Assembly (NCBI GenBank): GCA_030605265.1
Contig: JAUWIR010000369.1
Coordinates: 1-5,146 of the forward strand
From: Pseudomonadota bacterium
GTDB taxonomy: Bacteria > SZUA-182 > DTGQ01
Reading direction: 5' to 3'
Length of the DNA: 5,146 nt
Shown: piece by piece, positions 1 to 5,146 of the stretch
Numbering within the stretch: position 1 is the first letter of the stretch
Layout: every line of letters begins with the position of its first letter
Notes under the pieces: generated by a model
What the model was told of the DNA's origin: nothing
What the model saw: only the letters and a program-made list of their open reading frames with translations
Databases searched by the model: none
Made by a program: the position numbers and the translations under genes

Positions 1-117
1 CCATAAAAATCGAACCCACCCCTAAAACCGAAATCAAAACTTTAAGAGGGGGTAATATAATAATTAATTAATGTGTTAAGAAAAAAATTTTAACGAATCC
101 CCCCCCCCCCAAAAAAT

Positions 118-228
118 CCTTAAAATATCCAAACAAAACCAACCACAGACTACTAAAATTTCAGGTATTTTAAGATGTCAATACCCCAAGAATTTTCTGG
201 GGCTAGTCTGGGGCTACAAATTTTAAGG
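118..228. repeat. Nested inverted-repeat cluster bounded by 9-bp perfect arms
   Basis: The outer arms CCTTAAAAT (118-126) and ATTTTAAGG (220-228) are perfect reverse complements. Inside them, CAGACTA (146-152) pairs perfectly with TAGTCTG (204-210), and GGTATT (164-169) with AATACC (180-185). A G/C-tipped hairpin at 184-202 pairs CCCCA with TGGGG and then continues past one bulged base. Read on the minus strand, the last outer arm is followed by one A and six T (plus 116-111), which loosely resembles a terminator end for the tRNA-Gly transcript. The long loops make that weak. The sequence is AT-rich, so some of the pairing may be chance. Confidence 0.4.
196..216. repeat. 10-bp direct repeat, two copies
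   Basis: TCTGGGGCTA occurs at 196-205 and again at 207-216, separated by a single G, giving a period of 11 bp. Both copies carry TCTGGGG, which can pair with the single CCCCAAGA at 184-191 (one bulge). The second copy also overlaps the arm TAGTCTG (204-210), which pairs with 146-152. The repeat therefore creates mutually exclusive pairings. An 11-bp period also puts the two copies on nearly the same face of the helix, as a protein-binding tandem site would, but no binding protein is suggested by anything else in the window. Confidence 0.6.
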
Positions 229-269
229 TTCTAAACCAAGCCATCTTATTGATTTTATAAGAGAAACAA

Positions 270-344
270 TGGAGCGGGCAACGGGATTTGAACCCGCGAC
301 TCCAAGCTTGGGAAGCTTGTACTCTACCACTGAGTTATGCCCGC
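270..344 (-). tRNA. tRNA-Gly (anticodon CCC), CCA end encoded
   Basis: Reads GGG glycine codons. On the minus strand the full cloverleaf can be drawn. The 7-bp acceptor stem GCGGGCA/TGCCCGC is perfect. The D-arm is ACTC/GAGT with loop AGTGGTA. The anticodon stem CAAGC/GCTTG encloses the loop TTCCCAA, which places anticodon CCC at 310-312. The variable loop has five bases, and the T-arm GCGGG/CCCGT with loop TTCAAAT has one terminal G-T wobble. Discriminator base 73 is T (U in RNA), the usual bacterial glycine identity base. The CCA terminus is encoded at 270-272. A consensus promoter lies 11 bp upstream of the mature 5' end. The gene appears intact and monocistronic. Confidence 0.96.
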
Positions 345-355
345 TTAGAAAGGGT

Positions 356-384
356 ATTATATAAAGGGCATAAGAGTATGTCAA
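356..384 (-). promoter_or_regulatory. Consensus sigma-70-type promoter of tRNA-Gly
   Basis: On the minus strand a perfect -35 hexamer TTGACA (379-384) and a perfect -10 hexamer TATAAT (356-361) are separated by exactly 17 bp. The -10 ends 11 bp before the mature tRNA 5' end at 344, so transcription should begin around 348-350, leaving a leader of only a few nucleotides for RNase P to remove. Both hexamers and the spacing are optimal, as expected for a constitutively strong stable-RNA promoter. It points away from the penicillin-binding protein gene. Confidence 0.92.
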
Positions 385-390
385 ATAAAA

Positions 391-423
391 TTATTCAAAG
401 AATTTTTCATAGTATGATATAGT
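391..423 (+). promoter_or_regulatory. Candidate promoter of the penicillin-binding protein gene
   Basis: Two overlapping -10 candidates lie before the gene. One is TATGAT (413-418), with a weak -35-like TTATTC (391-396) 16 bp away. The other is an extended -10 of the TGnTATAGT type (TG at 415-416, TATAGT at 418-423), which needs little -35 support. Either would start transcription around 425-431. The region is AT-rich, so chance matches are likely. Assignment rests on position between two divergent genes and is tentative. Confidence 0.35.
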
Positions 424-448
424 AAAGAGGATTAAATGATCTATGATT

Positions 449-452
449 GAGG
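449..452 (+). promoter_or_regulatory. Ribosome binding site that fixes the PBP start at 459
   Basis: GAGG (part of TGAGGGA) lies six bases before the ATG at 459. The in-frame TTG at 447, which would add four residues, overlaps this site and has no well-spaced Shine-Dalgarno of its own. ATG 459 is therefore the better start. The site also overlaps the TGA (448-450) of an upstream four-codon minigene. Confidence 0.75.
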
Positions 453-458
453 GAAATA

Positions 459-2471
459 ATGAAGGGAAAATGTTTACTTTCTTTTGCTTTAATTTTTCTC
501 TTTATTTTGGGGGGAGTTGGAACAGGGCTCTTTATTTCGTATCTTCATCATTTACCTCACCTTGAGTTCTTAGAAGAGTATTTCCCTCCAGTATCCACTG
601 TGGTTTACTCTTCGGATAATAAACTCATTTGTCAGTTTTATCAACAAAAACGCCTTTTTGTTTCACTGGATCAAATTCCCAAAACCCTTATTGACACCTT
701 TTTAGCTGTTGAGGATTCAAAGTTTTATTCACATCATGGACTCGATTACAAAGCTATTATTCGCGCTTTTTGGGTAAATTTTAAAGCCGGGAAGATCAAG
801 GAAGGGGGCAGCACTATTACTCAGCAGCTTTCCAAGGTACTTTTTTTGACCCCAAAGAGAAATTTTGCTCGAAAAATAAAGGAGGCCATTTTAGCTCTGC
901 AAATAGAAAAAAAATATACAAAAGATGAGATTTTAGAATTATATTTGAACCAAATTTATTTTGGAAACGGCGCCTATGGGGTAGAATCTGCAGCAAGGAC
1001 GATTTTTGGAAAGACTATCCAAGAGTTGGATTTAGCCCAAACAGCGATGATTGCCGGCCTTCCTAATTCACCAAATCGATATTCACCTCAGAATAATTTT
1101 TCTTTAGCCCTCAGAAGAAGGAACCATGTTTTAAAAAGGATGGTGGGGGAGCAAGTGATTTCAGAGGAACAGTTTTTTTCTGCAGTTACCTCTCCAATGG
1201 AGATTCTTCCTAAAAAGGGAGGGGTAATCGCCCCTTATTTTAGTGAATATATCCGTCAATATCTAGAAAAAAAGTATGGGGCCAATTTGTTATATAAAGG
1301 TGGGTTGAAGGTATATACTACCTTAGATTCCAAAATGCAAGAAGCTGCTGAGGAGGCTGTTTACACAGGACTAAAAATTATTGACGAGCGAAGACAAAAA
1401 AGGGCCTACCCGGATGATGATCAAAGTCCTCAAGCAGCTTTGATAGCTATTGATCCTCAAAATGGGTTTGTTAAATGTATGGTAGGAGGAAGGGATTTTA
1501 AGTCGAGTCAATTCAACAGGGCAACTCAAGCCCAAAGGCAGCCGGGGTCTGCTATGAAACCAATAATCTATGCAGCTGCTATAGAGCAAGGATTCACTGC
1601 TGCTGATGTTATTATTGATTCCCCTTTTATTCTACCGAATAGTGATGGGAGAGGGAAAAGCTGGAAACCGGAAAATTTTAGTAAACGCTTTTATGGGCCA
1701 ACTACCTTACGACAAGCCCTGGAAAAGTCCCGGAATGTGGTGACTGTAAAATTACTCAATAAAATTGGCATAGATACCGCTCTTTCCCGTGCCTTAAAAA
1801 TGGGGATTAAAAGTCCCCTAGCTCCTTATCTATCATTGGCTTTAGGTTCTTCTGAGGTTACTCTTCTGGAATTAACTTCAGCCTATAGAGCTTTGGCCAA
1901 CCTCGGGGTCCATATTGAACCGGTATTTGTGGAGAGGATCTTGGATCGTGAAGAAAAAATAATTGATGAACATAGTTTTTCTCGCCAACAAAGGGCCCTT
2001 TCAGCTCAGACTGCCTATATTGTAACCAATATGCTTTACGGAGTAATTCAACGAGGAACGGCCGGCTTTGCCAAAAGATTGCCCTTTCCTTTAGCAGGGA
2101 AAACAGGGACAACAGATAATTTTAAAGATGCCTGGTTTATTGGGTATAGCCCGGAACTTGTTGCCGGAGTGTGGCTTGGTATGGATAAAAACCAAAGTCT
2201 TGGCAAAGGGGAAACCGGAGGAAAAGCTGCCTGTCCAATATGGACGAGCTTTATGGGGAAAGCGCTTGAATCCTATAAAAACATACCGGAATTTCCTATT
2301 CCCTCCGGGGTCTATTTTGATTACATTGATCCTGTGACAGGCTTATTAGCTGAAGAGGATTCTCAAAATAAATTTTTAGAGGTATTCAAAGAGGGTAATG
2401 GGCCCAATAGATATAGTACATCGCAAAAATTTAACTTAGATGAGGATCACTATCTACATTTTATTGAATGA
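459..2471 (+). CDS. Class A penicillin-binding protein, PBP1A family (bifunctional transglycosylase/transpeptidase)
   Basis: Polymerises lipid II into glycan strands and cross-links the stem peptides, anchored in the inner membrane with its catalytic domains outside. The 670-residue protein (numbered from ATG 459) begins with a lysine and a hydrophobic segment at about 6-29, a signal anchor. The glycosyltransferase 51 domain follows, with catalytic Glu85 in AVEDSKFYSHHG, the EGGSTITQQL motif at 115-124 and the second glutamate region ILELYLNQIYFG (Glu160). The transpeptidase domain carries the nucleophile motif SAMK (Ser364, Lys367), SRN (424-426) and KTGT (548-551). All active-site elements are intact. 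The length fits compact PBP1A/PonA-type enzymes without the extra domains of E. coli PBP1a. The gene is transcribed alone, divergent from tRNA-Gly. A short acidic tail follows the transpeptidase domain. The family assignment is firm; mrcA or ponA orthology is not proven. Confidence 0.97.
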   Translation: MKGKCLLSFALIFLFILGGVGTGLFISYLHHLPHLEFLEEYFPPVSTVVYSSDNKLICQFYQQKRLFVSLDQIPKTLIDTFLAVEDSKFYSHHGLDYKAIIRAFWVNFKAGKIKEGGSTITQQLSKVLFLTPKRNFARKIKEAILALQIEKKYTKDEILELYLNQIYFGNGAYGVESAARTIFGKTIQELDLAQTAMIAGLPNSPNRYSPQNNFSLALRRRNHVLKRMVGEQVISEEQFFSAVTSPMEILPKKGGVIAPYFSEYIRQYLEKKYGANLLYKGGLKVYTTLDSKMQEAAEEAVYTGLKIIDERRQKRAYPDDDQSPQAALIAIDPQNGFVKCMVGGRDFKSSQFNRATQAQRQPGSAMKPIIYAAAIEQGFTAADVIIDSPFILPNSDGRGKSWKPENFSKRFYGPTTLRQALEKSRNVVTVKLLNKIGIDTALSRALKMGIKSPLAPYLSLALGSSEVTLLELTSAYRALANLGVHIEPVFVERILDREEKIIDEHSFSRQQRALSAQTAYIVTNMLYGVIQRGTAGFAKRLPFPLAGKTGTTDNFKDAWFIGYSPELVAGVWLGMDKNQSLGKGETGGKAACPIWTSFMGKALESYKNIPEFPIPSGVYFDYIDPVTGLLAEEDSQNKFLEVFKEGNGPNRYSTSQKFNLDEDHYLHFIE

Positions 2472-2484
2472 GGCTTTTTTTTCA

Positions 2485-3486
2485 TTACCTTTGATAATTA
2501 TAGAGGAAATACCGTACTGTTTGGATATTTTTCTCTGATTGTGTAATCATTTTTTCAGTTAGTTTTTGATTGTGGGCGCCCATACTGCTGTCTTGAATTA
2601 AAAGATTATAATTTTTCTGAACTTCTTCAAAAAGAAAGATATATTTATCCCACCTTAGACCTGATCCCTTTGTTTTAGAAAAAAGGTCCCTTGATTCATC
2701 AATTTGTTGTTTAATTGATTTGAGTTGTTTGGTGAAAATAGGCTTTTTGTTTTTATATTGCTGCAAAATTTCTTCTTGATGGCAATTAAGGCAATTATTT
2801 TCTGCCGGGTCAGTGAAAGTCACATGGCAATCCTGACAAGACATCTCATCTTGATAATGAGGTGAGGTGATCATTGGGGAATCAGCCAATACATTTATTC
2901 CTTTGAGTATTTGGTCCTGATATACATGACAGATATCGCAGTCATTTCTGGGGGCTATCTCATCATTATGACATGGGAAACAGAAGGTTTCCATCATAGA
3001 AATATCTTTAACCATTGCATAATCTTCATGGGCTACACGATCATGACAGATAATACAGGAGTAGCCCATTTCCATATGCATAGCATGGTTGACTCGTATC
3101 TTTTTTACAACCATTGATTTTTCCATTTGTTCATGACATCCCTTTTGTGTACAGTAGACTGGTTTTGAGGCTTTGATATCATCCTCGTCAACTCCAAAGA
3201 AAAAAGTGTAAGTATTTTCCAGCCCATAAAAAGAGGCTTTAATTGATCCCAGCAGTCCCGGTTCAACATGACACACATTACAGCTATTATTAGTATATTC
3301 CGGTTTATGCTTTGCTTTGAGCCAGGAATCATAAGCGCTTTGAATGAGATGACAAGAGGTGCAAAAGGAAGGTCGATCTAAAACATAATGATTTAATAAC
3401 CAAAGGGAGAAAATAAAAAAAACCAATCCCAGGCAAATATATAAAGAGATGCGGATTTTTTTCTTTTTTAAAAATGCATATTCCAT
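2485..3486 (-). CDS. Membrane-anchored octaheme c-type cytochrome with NapC/NirT-like N-terminal module
   Basis: Probably moves electrons between the membrane quinone pool and an extracytoplasmic partner. The 333-residue protein has a basic N-terminus and one transmembrane helix at about 11-31. Eight heme-binding motifs follow: seven CXXCH starting at Cys42, 69, 144, 169, 183, 217 and 232, and one CX4CH at Cys112-His118. The spacing of the first four, plus NHAMH (133-137) before the fourth and VAH (151-153) after it, matches NapC/NirT/NrfH tetraheme quinol dehydrogenases (established family pattern). The methionine that ligates heme 1 in NrfH (CXXCHXM) is absent; CTSCHLI is found instead. Four more hemes follow. 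A heme-free, probably helical tail (about 240-333) ends with an AHN motif at 304-306. Candidate distal ligands include His60, 134, 137, 153, 210 and 305. The start is ATG with a strong GAGGAG site. It lies 17 bp downstream of the propeller/DUF3604 gene, so the two are probably cotranscribed. Its redox partner is unknown. Confidence 0.9.
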   Translation of the reverse strand: MEYAFLKKKKIRISLYICLGLVFFIFSLWLLNHYVLDRPSFCTSCHLIQSAYDSWLKAKHKPEYTNNSCNVCHVEPGLLGSIKASFYGLENTYTFFFGVDEDDIKASKPVYCTQKGCHEQMEKSMVVKKIRVNHAMHMEMGYSCIICHDRVAHEDYAMVKDISMMETFCFPCHNDEIAPRNDCDICHVYQDQILKGINVLADSPMITSPHYQDEMSCQDCHVTFTDPAENNCLNCHQEEILQQYKNKKPIFTKQLKSIKQQIDESRDLFSKTKGSGLRWDKYIFLFEEVQKNYNLLIQDSSMGAHNQKLTEKMITQSEKNIQTVRYFLYNYQR

Positions 3487-3491
3487 GGAAA

Positions 3492-3497
3492 CTCCTC
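3492..3497 (-). promoter_or_regulatory. Ribosome binding site of the octaheme cytochrome gene
   Basis: GAGGAG on the minus strand, five bases before the ATG (3484-3486). It lies wholly within the 17-bp gap after the TAG stop (3504-3506) of the upstream gene. Translation therefore has its own strong initiation site although the two genes probably share a transcript. Confidence 0.85.
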
Positions 3498-3503
3498 AAA
3501 TAC

Positions 3504-5146
3504 CTATTTAGATAAAGATGATACTGCTATGGGGGTATAATGATAACAACAGGGCGGTGTCCAAGCCAGGCCCCCGTTTTTTTGTTTTACCTGGATAAAA
3601 TAGTGGTAGTCAAATTTTTTATCTGAAGGCAAATCCATGTCAACAAAAGTAATATCCGCTTCTTTTCCCTTAATACTTTTTGAACTATAGATGCATTTGG
3701 CATTTCGAATAATATCCACCTGCTCTATTTCATCAGTACCAATGATTTTGGCCAGTATCCTTGGATGGGGATTAATGCCCTGAAATTTTTCGCCCATTGA
3801 ACGACCCTCTATGGTAAAATCAAGGATTATCCAATCTGTAGCCACATAATTTCTTCTATTCTCTAAGGCTTCAATAAAGGAATCATTGGTATAATCTTTC
3901 ACGTACACTGCGGTTATAACCGGCGCCCCCTTAGGAATAGGGCGTTTTTGTAAGGAGTGACCGGGAGCACGCTTGTAAGGGCTTCTACCCTTTAAATAGA
4001 AGGAGAGAAAATCCTTTTTCGTTGAATATATGGAATTGGCCTTTTTGGCTTCCCAAAGGGCGTAGTTATCTGAACTGAACCAACTAACATCCCGATAAGC
4101 ATAATCCGTGATACCTAAAAAATCATAATACTGGTCATCAAGAGCATATTTGAAAGCATCGACAACTAAGCCGTCCATGGCCATCCTGCCCCTTGAATCA
4201 TGTTGCTCGTGGACTGTGCCCCAAAAAAGTTGGTACTTTTCTATCCCAAGGAGTGACTGATATCTTTTTTTATCTACCGGGGTAATTTGAGTTTGTATTG
4301 TCTGGTCGAATACTTTGGGCTGATCTTTACAGGGAATCAGCTCCATATGACGGGGGGCAATTTTAGGCATATTCAAAGAGGCCACACAGACACTCGGAAG
4401 TTCTAATTTTCTGGATCCGTTCTTTCTTTGATCTCCTGCAAAAGTAATCCAGACATCACCCTCCTTTTTATTGGTGCACACTGAGCTGGCGTAAATATTA
4501 CGCCAGGTAGTATGGGGAAATTCAATGGGCGAGGACCAATTGCGGCCATTATAATACATGCCGTATACTTTCCAAATTTCCATTTTCTTATCATGAATGT
4601 AAAAGGGAATTTTGCCTACATAATGATGAAAGAAAAGCCACACACGTCCGCTGGAATCAATTTCTAATTGAGGCAAGTCAGCATAGATTTTCATAGTTGC
4701 CCCAAATTTTTCTTCAAAATTCTCAATAGGTGTATAGAATTTCCCGTTAACATAGCAGAGCAACCCTATTTTACGTGAATTGTATCTTCCTCTTCTTCCT
4801 TCAATGGGAACTTTAAGGTAGTTGATTTGTGTTTCCACAGCTTCATTTTTATCTATTTCAACAAATCGCTCTTCTTGATCTTCGCCAAACCCCCAGTCCT
4901 CACCAGAGATGTCCCAGGCTATCCATAGGCGGCCTTGATCATCAGCAGCCAAATCTACATGAGCAACATAATTTTTAGCATAGGAAGCTACGAGAATTTC
5001 AGGTAACAGCCTGCTATTGGTATATTGTCTTAAGATGATAGAGTGTTCTTTATTCCGAAAAGTATCCCAGGCCAAGTAAATGCTTCCATTATTGTTCCCG
5101 GCTATCGACGGTTGCCAGTCATTTCCCGGATGATTACTGATTTGGA
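3504..5146 (-). CDS. Beta-propeller protein with C-terminal shortened DUF3604 (PHP-like) domain, 5' end outside window
   Basis: Partial. The frame stays open to the right edge, giving 546 visible residues. An apparent start at the TTG at 5073-5075 is not real: the upstream codons continue a propeller motif (NDWQPSIAGNNNGSIYLAWD). The N-terminal half has repeated blade-like strands, DDQGRLWIAWD (4909-4941), DSSGRVWLFF (4628-4657) and GDVWITFAGD, typical of sialidase/BNR-like propellers. The C-terminal half resembles DUF3604: FWGTVHEQHD (about 4194-4223), YALDDQYYDFLGITDY (4101-4148), RAPGHS (3954-3971), then TAVYVKDYTNDSFIEALENR, YVATDWIILDF and GRSMGEKF, ending with an AWTPP strand. In ordinary members I expect GDLHxHT and TDH at the metal site. 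Here these read GTVHEQH and TDY, and the long stretch between the GH segment and TAVY is missing. Enzymatic activity is doubtful. An export signal would lie outside the window. It is followed 17 bp later by the cytochrome gene. Confidence 0.8.
   Translation of the reverse strand, partial: QISNHPGNDWQPSIAGNNNGSIYLAWDTFRNKEHSIILRQYTNSRLLPEILVASYAKNYVAHVDLAADDQGRLWIAWDISGEDWGFGEDQEERFVEIDKNEAVETQINYLKVPIEGRRGRYNSRKIGLLCYVNGKFYTPIENFEEKFGATMKIYADLPQLEIDSSGRVWLFFHHYVGKIPFYIHDKKMEIWKVYGMYYNGRNWSSPIEFPHTTWRNIYASSVCTNKKEGDVWITFAGDQRKNGSRKLELPSVCVASLNMPKIAPRHMELIPCKDQPKVFDQTIQTQITPVDKKRYQSLLGIEKYQLFWGTVHEQHDSRGRMAMDGLVVDAFKYALDDQYYDFLGITDYAYRDVSWFSSDNYALWEAKKANSIYSTKKDFLSFYLKGRSPYKRAPGHSLQKRPIPKGAPVITAVYVKDYTNDSFIEALENRRNYVATDWIILDFTIEGRSMGEKFQGINPHPRILAKIIGTDEIEQVDIIRNAKCIYSSKSIKGKEADITFVDMDLPSDKKFDYHYFIQVKQKNGGLAWTPPCCYHYTPIAVSSLSK

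Larger units (their letters stand above)
1..269. other. Gene-free, repeat-containing intergenic region downstream of tRNA-Gly
   Basis: I find no credible open reading frame or RNA gene here; stops are frequent in all frames. The plus strand is A- and C-rich and poor in G over roughly 1-180, unlike the rest of the window. It contains an A/T-only patch around 55-72, a run of twelve C (99-110) followed by six A (111-116), and a cluster of inverted and direct repeats (118-228). A 6-bp AT hairpin (244-249 with 257-262) lies just downstream of the tRNA 3' end, but no T-run follows it, so it is a poor terminator. The region may hold the trailer of the tRNA transcript, a degenerate element or an unrecognised structured RNA. 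I cannot tell which. Confidence 0.6.

Noticed and set aside
4..20. AATCGAACCC resembles the T-arm of another minus-strand tRNA
   Set aside because: The other side of the T-stem and an acceptor stem are absent, and the sequence is too short and too near the edge to draw a cloverleaf.
244..262. Rho-independent terminator for tRNA-Gly
   Set aside because: The TCTTAT/ATAAGA stem has no G/C-rich core and no following T-run on the minus strand.
1..344. Integration site or genomic island boundary at the 3' end of tRNA-Gly
   Set aside because: I see no integrase and no duplicated copy of the tRNA 3' end within the window.
1371..2337. Small open frames inside the PBP gene
   Set aside because: They overlap the conserved transpeptidase coding region and show no independent coding evidence.
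2467..2485. Bidirectional terminator hairpin AATGA/TCATT around the T8 run between the convergent genes
   Set aside because: The stem is only 5 bp and AT-rich, and the T-run sits in the loop rather than after the stem.
2911..3332. Small open frames on either strand inside the cytochrome gene
   Set aside because: They are out-of-frame shadows of the heme-motif-rich coding sequence, with no ribosome binding site and no recognisable protein features.
5073..5075. TTG as the start codon of the propeller/DUF3604 gene
   Set aside because: The frame continues without a stop to the window edge, and the 23 upstream residues complete a propeller blade motif, so the real start lies beyond 5146.
1..5146. 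CRISPR array, insertion sequence, toxin-antitoxin or phage genes
   Set aside because: No regularly spaced repeats, transposase, terminal repeats or matching small gene pairs were found on either strand.

Overview
The window is AT-rich bacterial chromosomal DNA. It holds one tRNA gene and three protein genes, one of which runs off the right edge. The organism probably respires anaerobically or uses multiheme cytochromes, because one gene encodes a membrane-anchored eight-heme c-type cytochrome. The other secreted-type gene combines a beta-propeller with a DUF3604/PHP-like domain, a combination I associate mainly with environmental lineages such as Planctomycetes, Acidobacteria, Bacteroidota and Desulfobacterota-like groups. 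The CCA end is encoded in the tRNA gene. I cannot assign a phylum from sequence alone.

Layout. Positions 1-269 carry no gene. They contain a C12 homopolymer and a cluster of inverted and direct repeats. A tRNA-Gly(CCC) lies at 270-344 on the minus strand, driven by a perfect TTGACA-17-TATAAT promoter at 356-384. Divergent from it, a class A penicillin-binding protein (bifunctional peptidoglycan synthase) occupies 459-2471 on the plus strand. It has all its glycosyltransferase and transpeptidase motifs. Its start is best placed at the ATG at 459, and a four-codon minigene with its own ribosome binding site sits directly upstream.

On the minus strand, converging on the PBP gene with 13 bp between stop codons, lie two closely spaced genes read right to left. 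The first is a large gene truncated by the window edge (3504-5146, 5' end missing). The second, 17 bp downstream, is the octaheme cytochrome (2485-3486). They look like an operon.

The PBP and tRNA are housekeeping genes. The unusual part is the minus-strand pair. The upstream protein is a beta-propeller joined to a DUF3604-type domain that seems to have lost its central segment and most metal ligands while staying in one open frame. Its partner joins a NapC/NirT-like tetraheme module to four more hemes and a helical tail. They may form an extracytoplasmic redox-linked module, but that function is inferred from proximity only.
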